From contig NZ_ABOX02000008.1 of NCBI RefSeq assembly GCF_000172555.1, positions 124,001-188,000 of the forward strand: 64,000 bases of DNA, read 5' to 3'. Below the pieces are notes generated by a model, which saw nothing but the letters and a program-made list of their open reading frames with translations, was not told the origin of the DNA and did no database searches. The DNA comes from Pedosphaera parvula Ellin514 (GTDB taxonomy: Bacteria; Verrucomicrobiota; Verrucomicrobiia; Limisphaerales; Pedosphaeraceae). A program made the translations under genes and the position numbers. This document shows positions 23,115 through 31,754 of the stretch, piece by piece; position 1 is the stretch's first letter, and each line of letters starts with the position of its first letter.

Positions 23115-25880
23115 TCAAGGCAATGTGATGCGATAGAATCTTAAATTTCTTTCCGTGTCGACGGGATCGGTGGCAGTAACCAGGCCGCTATCATCGGCCA
23201 TGACCGTCGCAATGGTTTCCCAAGTGAGCAGATCGGTCGATGCCTGAATATTGTAATAGGTTCCCGGGATGCCGATGAACCGAAGTTGCGCGGCGCCTTG
23301 ATCAACGACCAGGGAAGTCCTCGGTTGCACGTCCACCATCACGCTGGCGGAACTGGAGTCTCCCTCAGAATTGGTTGCAGCGTAGATAAAACTGTCCGTG
23401 CCAACAAAGCCGGTCGGTGGCGTGTATTCCACTGCGCCATTGATTAGAGCAATCGTGCCGCCCGCGGTGCTGTTGCCCGGGACGGAGCCGATGGCGAGTG
23501 CGCCGCCAAACAGATCACTGTCGTTGGCGAGTAGCGCGCTTTGGTCGAAAGTTGTGGAGGTGCCAGGTGTGACTGAGAGGGAATCGTTGGCCGCAACCAG
23601 ATCCTGAGGCACGAAATCGGGGTCATTGGTTACGAGAATGCGCTCAAGAGTTGAGTTTGCTTCACGACAACGAAAGCGAATCGTGTGGCTTCCAGGCGTG
23701 AGGCCAAAGAGCCTTGGGCTCACTGCGGCCGGTGTTGCGGTTCCCGCGCGACCGTTGACGACGGTCCACTGCCAGTCGCTGGACCACATCCCTTCGGCGT
23801 CGTCGTAAATATCTTCGGGCCCACCGTCCACCGATACATAAAAGGAATCGCTGGCGTATGAGGGCGAGAGCACTTTGCCCCAAATGACATAGGTATCAGC
23901 AACGGGAACGTTCACAGTTAAATCAACAGTGCCTTGCTCCGCCACCGGGGAGAAGACGTAGCGACGGGAAGGGATCCCTGCGTCACTGGCGGCTGTCGTT
24001 GGCGGAGTGAGTAATCCCGATTCCGCTTCCAACGGGAGGTAAACTTTTTGCCCGATGGAGACGGAAGGATTGACGGTCAGTGTGAATGTCCTGCTGCCGG
24101 AAGTCGCGCCATCGCTGGCGGTGATGGTGATGTTGGCAGTGCCGGATTGGTTGGGCGTTGGGGTGAGGGTCAGAGAGCGATTGGCGCCGGTGCCGCCGAT
24201 TACGATGTTCGCGTCGGGAACGAGGTTGGGGTTCGAAGAATGTGCGGAGAGCGAGAGGTTGTCGGCAGCGGTTTGTGCATCCTGTACCGTAAATAGGATG
24301 GGCACGGGTGGCGTATTGGCATTGATGGTTTGGTTGCCGATAGGGGAGATGATTGGTGCAGTGTGGGAGTTGGTAACGCTGGTGGGCAGGAGAATGAACG
24401 CACAAAAATCCGGTCCTGAAGCGGCTGGGGCATTAGCGCCGACCGGTTGGGCGACTGAGAGACCCATGGTGGGGACGATGATATAACCGCCGTTATACGT
24501 TCCAGTGGCCACAGGAGTGCCATAGAAATCCTGTGCGTTGCGGACTTCGTAAGACGTACCCGCTGGCAACACCTGGCTGACATCCACGGCCACGGAATTT
24601 AAGTGCTCCCAATTATAGATGATGATGTTGGCGCGACCGGGTTCGTATTTGTTCGGGCGAACCGACACGACATTGTTGACGGGTTTTGTGATCAGAAAAT
24701 TATTGTTGGGATAGGCGGATTGATTCAGTCCGAGGGTGCCATTGACGAAGGTATTTCCTGCCAAAGTCATGTTGGCATTGCCGCTGAACATCGCGCTGGT
24801 TTGAAAGTAATTGCCTTCACACACGGCGTTGAGTGAACCGCCGTCGTAGCCGAGATAGAAATCCGCGCTGCTGCCCATGGTGTCATAAATAAAGTTGGTA
24901 AGAACAACCGGGTTTTGTGCCTGGCCCTGGTAGGCGCCGAGCAGCAAGTTTGCCTGATGCGATGCAGCAAGTCCGCCGTTGAGGAAAAAGGCGGAACCTT
25001 CGACGTCAAAATTATCCGCAATGGGACTGGGTCCGCTACCAGTGGCCTGCATGCCAAGCGCATAATTATCGAAGATAAAACAATCGATGATGTGTTTGGT
25101 TGTGGGTGCGACGTTTTGACCATAGATGCCGTGGCCGTGGGCGCGATCGGGACCCTGCCATCCGTTGTAATAGGAGAGTGAGCCGTAAACTTCGGTATCG
25201 CCGGCGGCCGTATTCATGCCGATGCCGCCCCCGATATTATCGTGGATAACCATGTTGATCAGCTTGCAGTTGGGAGCTCGCAGATCGGCACCGCTGACGC
25301 AGAAATCGGTTTGGTTGCCGTCGTAGGTAACCCACCAGGTGGTTGGCCATGGACCGGATTGTGAGCTGCTGCGAATGGGCATCATGCCGCCGCCGAACTC
25401 CTGTGAATCCATGATTTCAAGTCCCCAGTAATTTACCCAGCCGCCAGTGGTTTGCAGAAGGTTGCCATCGATGGTGGCCCGTTCCCCGGGATAGGCGCGT
25501 AGTGTGATGGGTTGTCCGCTCGCGCCGGCCAGGCGGCTGACGAACTTGGTCGGGCGATTCGATTGCCGATGCATGCCGCCATGCACCCAGATGGTATCGC
25601 CAGGTTTAACAGTGGAGGGTTGATTCAGTGCCGTTTGCAAATCCCATGGATTGGCCGCGCTTCCATCGCCGGAAGGAGAGCCGTTGGGAGATACGTAAAA
25701 CTCGGTTGCTCCGGCTGAAGCAGCCGGAAACAGCGTGAGCAGCGCCATACACTTGAATATGGCTTTGCCATAAGAATAGACGTGAGTCGGGCAAACGAGT
25801 TGAGGCTGTAATAGTGGATACAGAATCAAACGTGGGTATAGGTGACTTATCGCTTTGAATAGAAAAGTAATGAATTTCAT
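23115..25880 (-). CDS. Large secreted right-handed beta-helix protein with carbohydrate-binding-like and cadherin-like modules
   Basis: The protein has 921 residues from an ATG with AAAGGGA upstream. A long N-terminus leads to a hydrophobic signal segment (about 41-57). 'FYVSPNGSPSGDGSAANPW' (61-79) and 'WVHGGMHRQSN' then open a parallel beta-helix domain (about 60-440), of the kind found in polysaccharide lyases and surface proteins. Later come a cadherin-like repeat ('PTPNQSGTANITITASDG'), a CBM-like jelly-roll ('LEAESGLLTPP' through 'HTIRFRCREANST'), a second cadherin-like domain ('GFVGTDSFIYAATN') and the C-terminal 'YNIQASTDLLTWETIA...RNLRFYRITLP' module. A role in binding or cleaving extracellular polysaccharide is likely. 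No catalytic site was identified. Confidence 0.75.
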   Translation of the reverse strand: MKFITFLFKAISHLYPRLILYPLLQPQLVCPTHVYSYGKAIFKCMALLTLFPAASAGATEFYVSPNGSPSGDGSAANPWDLQTALNQPSTVKPGDTIWVHGGMHRQSNRPTKFVSRLAGASGQPITLRAYPGERATIDGNLLQTTGGWVNYWGLEIMDSQEFGGGMMPIRSSSQSGPWPTTWWVTYDGNQTDFCVSGADLRAPNCKLINMVIHDNIGGGIGMNTAAGDTEVYGSLSYYNGWQGPDRAHGHGIYGQNVAPTTKHIIDCFIFDNYALGMQATGSGPSPIADNFDVEGSAFFLNGGLAASHQANLLLGAYQGQAQNPVVLTNFIYDTMGSSADFYLGYDGGSLNAVCEGNYFQTSAMFSGNANMTLAGNTFVNGTLGLNQSAYPNNNFLITKPVNNVVSVRPNKYEPGRANIIIYNWEHLNSVAVDVSQVLPAGTSYEVRNAQDFYGTPVATGTYNGGYIIVPTMGLSVAQPVGANAPAASGPDFCAFILLPTSVTNSHTAPIISPIGNQTINANTPPVPILFTVQDAQTAADNLSLSAHSSNPNLVPDANIVIGGTGANRSLTLTPTPNQSGTANITITASDGATSGSRTFTLTVNPSVSIGQKVYLPLEAESGLLTPPTTAASDAGIPSRRYVFSPVAEQGTVDLTVNVPVADTYVIWGKVLSPSYASDSFYVSVDGGPEDIYDDAEGMWSSDWQWTVVNGRAGTATPAAVSPRLFGLTPGSHTIRFRCREANSTLERILVTNDPDFVPQDLVAANDSLSVTPGTSTTFDQSALLANDSDLFGGALAIGSVPGNSTAGGTIALINGAVEYTPPTGFVGTDSFIYAATNSEGDSSSASVMVDVQPRTSLVVDQGAAQLRFIGIPGTYYNIQASTDLLTWETIATVMADDSGLVTATDPVDTERNLRFYRITLP

Positions 25881-26060
25881 AAATATTCCCTTTTGTCATG
25901 CCGCCGGTTGAAACCCCTTGAAGCTGTTGTTTATGCGGTCTGGCAGGTGGAATCAGGCGCGAACAGCGACACTTCAATCACCTGGATTTGTATTACCTGC
26001 TCGAGTGTTCAGTCGCATGGGGCGTGCCATCGCTCATTCATTAGCGCAACGGCATGGTCA

Positions 26061-26079
26061 TCATTTTCTTAGAAAATGA
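26061..26079. promoter_or_regulatory. Perfect 19-bp palindrome in a divergent intergenic region
   Basis: TCATTTTCT-T-AGAAAATGA is a perfect inverted repeat lying 180 bp upstream of the beta-helix gene and 265 bp upstream of the membrane-protein gene. It could be an operator; no regulator is assigned. Confidence 0.35.
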
Positions 26080-26253
26080 GCGGGAAAATGGAAGTTTTGT
26101 AAATAGATTAAGAGTCAGGACATTTGCGATGAAAAGTTCAGGACTGGTTGCATTTTGCGAGAAGTGCTGGAGGAGAGATTGGGAGCGGGAAGAATGGTTC
26201 CGGCTCGAATATGCTGGCCATTAGCGCTCTCACCCTGGTCTTCAAAATAAGCT

Positions 26254-26290
26254 TTGACAAAGCACGGTCGCATACTTAAACTATTTAAGT
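26254..26290 (+). promoter_or_regulatory. Sigma70-like promoter overlapped by a palindromic operator
   Basis: A perfect TTGACA (26254-26259) lies 17 bases before TAAACT (26277-26282, four of six matches to TATAAT). A perfect palindrome, ACTTAAA-CTA-TTTAAGT (26274-26290), covers the -10 element. It is 54 bp upstream of the start of the membrane-protein/HTH_34 gene pair, the usual place for autorepression by a small winged-helix regulator. The rest of the 460-bp gap from 25881 holds only the palindrome at 26061. Confidence 0.55.
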
Positions 26291-26343
26291 AATTAAGAAA
26301 GACAAGCACAGTGTTCCGAGTGAAACGACCGAAAGGATAATCA

Positions 26344-27021
26344 ATGAAACAAGAACTGGATCGGATTAAAAAGGATGTGGAGACAATTGAAAAGGCCATG
26401 GGCCTGGTTCCTTCGATGGGGCGGGAATGGATTCAATGGATGAAACGCGACCGGTGGTTCAACCTCTTGTGGTGTCTGCCGGGATTCATTCTTATTGCTG
26501 CAACGTTGTTGCCGGTTGACCATGCGAAAAGATATTTGGGGCTGGTCTCTGACCAATGGGCGGGAGTATTGGTGGTCGTCGCGCTGATCGGCATCGCCAG
26601 TGGCCACACGCGAAAGGTGACGCGCGAGGATGGGCGTCCTGAAAGCATGATTCGAGAATCCAAGCGGATTAATGGGATGACCGCCCAAGGACTCTGGTTT
26701 GGGTTGGCGCTGGTGGTGCAAGTGTTGTTGTTTTTTGTCTGGGGCAGAAGCAATCACATTGCCTTCGGACCATTCTGGTCGGGTTTGTTTATTCTCATGG
26801 GATCGACGTGTTTGGTGGCGGCGCTGGTTGCGAGAGCATGGATATTGTTGGGATATGCCATACCGTTTCTGGCCTATGGTCTCAGTCTGCCGCTGACAGG
26901 GGGGAATCACAAAGTGAACGGAGTCCTGTTTGGAGCGATGTTTATAGCCGTAGCGTTGTCGTTTGCATTCATCCAAATCTGGCAAATCCGGCGAATCGAA
27001 GGTCAACATGAAACCCATTGA
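26344..27021 (+). CDS. Polytopic membrane protein paired with an HTH_34 regulator
   Basis: The 225-residue protein has AAAGGAT as ribosome site. A short amphipathic N-terminus ('KKDVETIEKAMG') precedes about six hydrophobic segments, beginning at 'LLWCLPGFILIAATLL' and 'WAGVLVVVALIGIAS' and ending with 'VLFGAMFIAVALSFAFIQIW'. No transporter motif is visible. It overlaps the following regulator gene by 14 bp, so the two are cotranslated. Pairs of an uncharacterised membrane protein and a small winged-helix regulator recur in many bacteria, but the function is not established here. Confidence 0.75.
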   Translation: MKQELDRIKKDVETIEKAMGLVPSMGREWIQWMKRDRWFNLLWCLPGFILIAATLLPVDHAKRYLGLVSDQWAGVLVVVALIGIASGHTRKVTREDGRPESMIRESKRINGMTAQGLWFGLALVVQVLLFFVWGRSNHIAFGPFWSGLFILMGSTCLVAALVARAWILLGYAIPFLAYGLSLPLTGGNHKVNGVLFGAMFIAVALSFAFIQIWQIRRIEGQHETH

Positions 27022-27334
27022 TTTCAACGGCCTCGACACTGCTGTGCATGGCCCCATCCGACTGGGGATCATGACGGCATTGCAGGTCGATGGCCCTCTC
27101 GATTTCACCACCTTGAAGAAGCGGCTCGAAACCGTGGATGGCAGTTTGAACCTGCACCTGGGCAAACTTGAGGAGTGCGGCTACATTACCGGCACGAAAG
27201 CGTTTGTCGCTTTACGGCCCAAGACGACCTACAGAATCACTTCAGGCGGCAGGAAGGCGCTCACGAATTACCTGCAAAGTATGAAGAGCCTGATTGAATA
27301 TCTCGAGTCAGCGCCAGGGAAGGACAGGGCTTGA
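27008..27334 (+). CDS. Winged-helix transcriptional regulator (HTH_34 type)
   Basis: The 108-residue protein begins at the ATG at 27008 inside the end of the membrane-protein gene; a longer frame to 26963 would lie wholly within that gene and is less likely. It shows 'LDTAVHGPIRLGIMTALQ' (residues 6-23), 'LDFTTLKKRLETVDGSLNLH' (recognition helix region), 'LGKLEECGYITGTKAF' and the wing 'TTYRITSGGRKALTNYL'. This is the MarR/ArsR-like winged helix of the HTH_34 family. It probably represses its own operon through the palindrome at 26274-26290 (inference). Confidence 0.88.
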   Translation: MKPIDFNGLDTAVHGPIRLGIMTALQVDGPLDFTTLKKRLETVDGSLNLHLGKLEECGYITGTKAFVALRPKTTYRITSGGRKALTNYLQSMKSLIEYLESAPGKDRA

Positions 27335-27430
27335 GGGCCGTTGAAGGCGGTGAGTCCGCATCCTCCCCGATCTGCCAACAAAGAATGCAAAATCATCGAC
27401 AATCAAGGCGGAGGCGGATAATTGTTTCTG

Positions 27431-28504
27431 ATGTTGAGGAGATTTGTTTACCTGCTGGCACTACTCGCAAACGCAGGCACGCTGATGGCGGCTGGCTCAG
27501 TACCGGCTCTGGATAACCTTGGCCAGTCCTTTTACTCAAAAGGCATTCAGGTCAAGTGGGAGATCAAAACCAATCCATTTCCACAGACGGTCCGAATTTT
27601 CGAAATCGTGCCGCACGACTTTTCACAAAATGTCGTTTCTAATATGATGCGGCTCGGTGCTTTTACGGAAGCAGATCGAACCGGTGGTCAAGCCCGTGGG
27701 GTTGCAGTTCCTGCAGGCGAGCTGAATTTCCGCGGCGAGGATGCTAAAAGTTTCCTCTCGATCGCTCCAGGCCAGGGGCACATTAAGCTGTCCGTTCCCA
27801 ATGTCTCAACCGACTGGCCAACGAAAGTGCCGGACCAGTCGCGAGCGATGAAACTGGGAACCAGCCTGCTGAAGTTGCTCGAGATTCCGACGGCAGAGCT
27901 TGTGACCGGAGAGGATGATCGACCCAAGGCGTGGTTTTACCCTGGCGTCGTAAGCGGCTTTGATAAAGGGAAAAAGGAGTTCGTTGAAGTGCCTTCGACG
28001 ATGGGGATTGAGTTTCGCAGACAGCTCGATCATATCCTGTGTGGTGGTGACGGTATTCACCTGCAATTTGAAACCGGAGAAAAGCTAACTCAACTGGAGG
28101 TTAACTGGCATTCGGTAAAACCTTCGAAGCCGTGCAAGGTGGCGACAATCGCCCAAATTACTTCCTGGATAAAAGAGGGAAGAGCGCGAGTTGCGTCAGT
28201 GGAAGTCCAGGGTTCGGGTGGACGCCGGCTTCGGCCAGCCGAGATTAAGAAATTAACCATCCGCGAAGCTACGCTCAATTACTCGGACTTCACTTATCCT
28301 TCCCCATTTGGTTTTGATGAGCAGATTGCCAGCCAACTTTATCCCTATGCTGCCTTGACCGCTGTCGCTGAACTTCAACGTGGGGATTGGGAAGTCATCT
28401 ACTTGTTTGTTCCGGTCACCACGGAGGCGCTGACACAAGTCTCACGCAAGTCTGATCAATACGGTTTTGGGATCTATCCGAGCAGGCGTTATCAACGCAA
28501 CTGA
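27431..28504 (+). CDS. Secreted protein of unknown function
   Basis: The protein has 357 residues from the ATG at 27431; a TTG three codons earlier is also open. A signal peptide (MLRRFVYLLALLANAGTLMAAG) is followed by a mature part with no recognised domain. It contains 'GIQVKWEIKTNPFPQTVRIF' near the start, and the end 'QRGDWEVIYLFVPV' precedes 'YGFGIYPSRRYQRN'. The balanced composition and length argue for a real gene. It follows the HTH_34 pair by 96 bp in the same direction, so it may belong to the same transcript, but no direct link is visible. A gap of 212 bp without features separates it from the sigma factor gene. Confidence 0.65.
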   Translation: MLRRFVYLLALLANAGTLMAAGSVPALDNLGQSFYSKGIQVKWEIKTNPFPQTVRIFEIVPHDFSQNVVSNMMRLGAFTEADRTGGQARGVAVPAGELNFRGEDAKSFLSIAPGQGHIKLSVPNVSTDWPTKVPDQSRAMKLGTSLLKLLEIPTAELVTGEDDRPKAWFYPGVVSGFDKGKKEFVEVPSTMGIEFRRQLDHILCGGDGIHLQFETGEKLTQLEVNWHSVKPSKPCKVATIAQITSWIKEGRARVASVEVQGSGGRRLRPAEIKKLTIREATLNYSDFTYPSPFGFDEQIASQLYPYAALTAVAELQRGDWEVIYLFVPVTTEALTQVSRKSDQYGFGIYPSRRYQRN

Positions 28505-28716
28505 AAGCCGGAAACGAAACTCAATAGTCGGGCAGTGGATCAGACGGTGCCAAACACAGAGAACGAAGAGATCGCAAACAGAGAAGCGGGTGATCCAACG
28601 CCCAAACATGTTCATGTTCCCTCCCTCTCTAAGTTCTTTGTGCTCCTTGCGGTCAAATAAAGAATTTTGCAAATATTCCGTCCGGTTTAGTAGGTTGGCG
28701 TAAATACACCAATAAC

Positions 28717-30615
28717 ATGACGAGCGATGACATGACGTTGGTGCGTGAATTTGCCCAGAGCAATTCCGAGGAGGCATTCAACACACTCGTATCCCGGCAC
28801 ATCAATCTGGTTTACTCGGTGGCCTTGCGTCAGGTCCGCGACCCGCATCTGGCAGAGGAAATCACGCAGGCCGTTTTCATCGTCCTGGCACGCAAGGCAA
28901 ATTCGCTGGGGCCGAAGACCATCCTTTCCGGCTGGCTCTGCCGTGCCGCCCGATACGCTTCCGCCAACGCATTGAAAATGCAGCGTCGTCGCCAATTCCG
29001 CGAACAGGAGGCTTACATGCAATCAACACTGAAGGAATCGAGCCCTGGCCTTTGGGAACAACTCGCGCCGCAGCTGGACGAGGCCCTCAGTTGCTTAAGT
29101 GATAAAGAACACAACGCCGTTGTTCTCCGATTTTTCGAAGGCATGGAATTCAAACAAGTCGGTACAACAATGGGAACAGGCGAGGATGCCGCGCGAAAGC
29201 GGGTCGACCGTGGGCTGGAGAAATTGCGGAAATTCCTTGCCAAACGCGGCTTGGTGCTTTCCTCGGCAGCGATTGCCGCAACAGTGTCTGGCCACGCCAT
29301 CCAAGCTGCCCCCCTCCCGCTGGCAAAGTCTGTGACCACCGCCGCGATTGTAAAAGGAGCCACAGTTAGTGCCTCGATATCGGCTCTCGCGAGCGGAACT
29401 GCAAAGATGGTCACCTGGATGAAATTCAAGCTGGGGGCAGCCGGAGCATTCGGACTCATCACTGCGACAGCGATCGTTGTGACAGTGTCGAGCATGCACG
29501 CGGATGAATCCCATCGCCCACGGGCAGCCACGTTATCTGAAATCCAGCAGTTGTTCGCCCTTGCGACAACACCCAGACCGGAACGCAGCCAATTCGTGGC
29601 AGACATAGAACTGACCACACCAGCTTTTACCCGCGAACAGGTAAAAGCCACACTTGATGAAATTGAAAATACGCTTCAAAAGCGGCGTCCAAACTGGAGG
29701 GCGCAAGAGAGGGCGGCTTGGAGGATTGGACAGTCCAATGCGATTGTGAAGGCCAATTCCGGCAAGAGGATTCAGCATGTGCGGGAATGGTATTCTGGTG
29801 ACTATTTCAGGCTGGATATAAACGATGAGGCAATGGGCATAGAGAAATTCATGCGAGCTCATCCGGGTGAATACTACGAATCCTCTGTTAATATTCCTAA
29901 CGCACCTTTTTCCCCGTATGCGAGTTATCAGGTAAACCGCAATCTGCGCGACTTGATGCTTTTCAAGCAGGAGCGATCAGTGCAACGAAACCAGCTTTGG
30001 CAGGCTTTGCAAATTGAGGAACAAGCGGCCGGGGTATTAATTCTACCGCTCCTGGACTTCTCCAACCTCAAAACCATGGACCCGCACCACTTTGATCTCA
30101 GTAAAATGCGGATGGATGATGCAAAGGCCCAGCAACTTTCTGATCAATCAAATCCGAGCGGGAGGCTGGAAACCACCGACGAAAAGCTGGATGGGAGCAA
30201 AGTCACCCACTTTTGCTTGAAGGGAGGCTTCGCCCTGCTGCCTGGATCAAACCCCGATGTCACGTCGAATGGTTTCCAGGTAGATGTTTGGCTTGGCCAG
30301 GTGTCGGGCAAAACAGTTTGTCTGCAGGAAAGCATGACAAATCAGATGCAACATGTTGCCACCTTTTCCAAGAGGGGAAAATTTAACAAAGATGGTCAAC
30401 CAACCGTCTGGACCATCTCCACCGTGAGAGCCGATTCTTCATTCGAGACAAGGAAAGTGGTGTTCAAGAAAATCGAAGTGAATCCAACGTTTACAGATGA
30501 GGAAGCCTTTGCACCAGTCTTTGCGCCTGATTACATGATTTCTGATGTCAGTTCGGGAACCGGTGTGATATTGCAAAATCCCCATCCTAGGATTCCAATT
30601 GCAATCTCAAATTAG
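28717..30615 (+). CDS. ECF sigma factor fused to a membrane segment and large C-terminal domain
   Basis: This is a 632-residue protein. Residues 8-92 are a sigma-70 region 2 ('AFNTLVSRHINLVYSVALRQ', 'HLAEEITQAVFIVLARKA', 'GWLCRAARYASANALK'). Residues 118-175 are region 4 ('LSDKEHNAVVLRFFEGMEFK', 'DAARKRVDRGLEKLRKFLAK'). An Ala-rich linker leads to one membrane helix (about 238-259, 'GAAGAFGLITATAIVVTVSS'). The remaining 370 residues would lie outside the cytoplasm, and I recognise no domain in them. ECF fusions with C-terminal extensions occur in Planctomycetes and Verrucomicrobia. The arrangement suggests an outside-sensing sigma factor needing no separate anti-sigma protein, or one released by proteolysis (inference). 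Confidence 0.88.
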   Translation: MTSDDMTLVREFAQSNSEEAFNTLVSRHINLVYSVALRQVRDPHLAEEITQAVFIVLARKANSLGPKTILSGWLCRAARYASANALKMQRRRQFREQEAYMQSTLKESSPGLWEQLAPQLDEALSCLSDKEHNAVVLRFFEGMEFKQVGTTMGTGEDAARKRVDRGLEKLRKFLAKRGLVLSSAAIAATVSGHAIQAAPLPLAKSVTTAAIVKGATVSASISALASGTAKMVTWMKFKLGAAGAFGLITATAIVVTVSSMHADESHRPRAATLSEIQQLFALATTPRPERSQFVADIELTTPAFTREQVKATLDEIENTLQKRRPNWRAQERAAWRIGQSNAIVKANSGKRIQHVREWYSGDYFRLDINDEAMGIEKFMRAHPGEYYESSVNIPNAPFSPYASYQVNRNLRDLMLFKQERSVQRNQLWQALQIEEQAAGVLILPLLDFSNLKTMDPHHFDLSKMRMDDAKAQQLSDQSNPSGRLETTDEKLDGSKVTHFCLKGGFALLPGSNPDVTSNGFQVDVWLGQVSGKTVCLQESMTNQMQHVATFSKRGKFNKDGQPTVWTISTVRADSSFETRKVVFKKIEVNPTFTDEEAFAPVFAPDYMISDVSSGTGVILQNPHPRIPIAISN

Positions 30616-30666
30616 CGGAAGGAATCCACTTCAATGAGCGCCAGAGAAAAGCTCACTCGATGATTT

Positions 30667-31335
30667 TTATTGCACCGCCATGGAGCGCACTTCTTTCAGG
30701 CCGGCTTCGACTTCGGGTCTGGGTAAATCGCCAGCTGCCAGGGTTTGATCATCCTGACGGAGGAGGCGTTCGTAAAATGCCCTGGCTTCGGAAATAAGAT
30801 TGGGATTGGCTCGTTCGGTTTCGAGGATGGCGAAGAGGGCGTTCTCGGCTTTGCCATAGGCGCCGACGTGTTCGTAATGTCGCCACAATCCCGCCTGGGT
30901 GCGCAGGGGCAGTTCGACACCGGCGAGTTGTTCGCGGACGAGCTCAATCTTTGGCACGAGTTCGGGCGCTTCGAGATCGTAATCACGCAGTTGAAGGGTC
31001 AGGAGGAGGTTCAAGGCTTTAATGAGCGACTCGTGACTTTCTGCTTCACGACCTTGTCCTGAGTAGATGCGGCTTGCTTCCTGCAACACGTCGATGAGCA
31101 ACATCGCTTTTTGACGCAGGACCAGGGTGGAATCATCGTGCGTCAAACGCTCCAGAAGCTCCATCTCGGAGAGTTCGCTGACGGCTTCAGCCCCGCTGCC
31201 GAGCAATTTGGTGAAGGCTTCATCGAGATCGTTCTCGGCTTCGTCGTATTCTTGAGAATCGACCTTGTTGCGCATGCGCCGGAGAATGCGGCCCAGTTCC
31301 TCCACCATCCGAAGTATATAATCCTGGCGAATCAT
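30667..31335 (-). CDS. DUF6483-like helical protein
   Basis: The 222-residue, all-helical soluble protein starts 'MIRQDYILRMVEELGRILRR', an opening typical of what I know as DUF6483. TPR-like helix pairs follow, such as 'EASRIYSGQGREAESHESLI' and 'HYEHVGAYGKAENALFAIL'. Function is unknown; such proteins appear to be helical-repeat scaffolds. It converges on the ECF fusion gene, 52 bp apart. Its upstream side holds the operator-like palindromes of the hip remnant, which lie 108 bp from its start and could also influence it. Confidence 0.75.
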   Translation of the reverse strand: MIRQDYILRMVEELGRILRRMRNKVDSQEYDEAENDLDEAFTKLLGSGAEAVSELSEMELLERLTHDDSTLVLRQKAMLLIDVLQEASRIYSGQGREAESHESLIKALNLLLTLQLRDYDLEAPELVPKIELVREQLAGVELPLRTQAGLWRHYEHVGAYGKAENALFAILETERANPNLISEARAFYERLLRQDDQTLAAGDLPRPEVEAGLKEVRSMAVQ

Positions 31336-31442
31336 TGCTGATTAAAGAATCGGAGCGGTCCCAGGGTTTTGTCAACTGTAAGCTTGCTGATTTGATATTT
31401 GAGGCACTTGGAAAAATGAAAACAAGACAGTAAACAACCATA

Positions 31443-31462
31443 TTTACTGCTATGGCAGTAAA
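31443..31462. promoter_or_regulatory. Operator-like palindrome 1 ahead of the hip remnant
   Basis: TTTACTGC-TATG-GCAGTAAA is a perfect 8+8 inverted repeat. A second site at 31515 matches it at 15 of 20 positions. Two similar palindromes 72 bp apart upstream of a HipB-like reading frame fit a HipB operator pair (inference from family behaviour). Confidence 0.55.
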
Positions 31463-31514
31463 TTATATGGGACACTTCCATGCTAAAGCATTCATAGTGC
31501 TAAAATCTTGTCTT

Positions 31515-31534
31515 TATACTGTTATGACGGTAAC
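31515..31534. promoter_or_regulatory. Operator-like palindrome 2 ahead of the hip remnant
   Basis: TATACTGTTATGACGGTAAC is a diverged copy of the site at 31443-31462, conserving ACTG...TATG...GTAA. It lies just upstream of the hipB-like remains. Confidence 0.5.
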
Positions 31535-31551
31535 TGAACACCGAATTAAAA

Positions 31552-31715
31552 CATATTGCCAAAGGCCGCCAGTTGAGCGAACTCACATAAGAAGCGTTCG
31601 CGAAGCTGGTTAGAGTTTGCAGGACGCTTTTATCTCGGAAATGGGAAAGAAAATGGTCCAAGATGGTACCTTTAAGAAAATCCTGACCGCGCTAAATATC
31701 CAGCTCGTGCTTTAA
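31552..31715 (+). pseudogene. Decayed HipB-like HTH antitoxin gene
   Basis: No intact frame exists, but HipB-like pieces can be read in two frames. The first gives 'HIAKGRQLSELT', a stop (TAA at about 31588), then 'EAFAKLVRVCRT'. After a one-base shift near 31630, the second gives 'FISEMGKKMVQDGTFKKILT' and 'ALNIQLVL', ending at TAA 31715. The pieces in order match the HipB pattern 'Q..LA.LA.VSRTFISE.E.GK..VQ......L..L.I.L.L'. At least one nonsense change and one frameshift are therefore present. The gene would have been the autorepressor and antitoxin of a hip locus. Confidence 0.6.
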
Positions 31716-31754
31716 AGTTGTGTCAACGATCGCGCGCGAAACGAATTTTTATAC

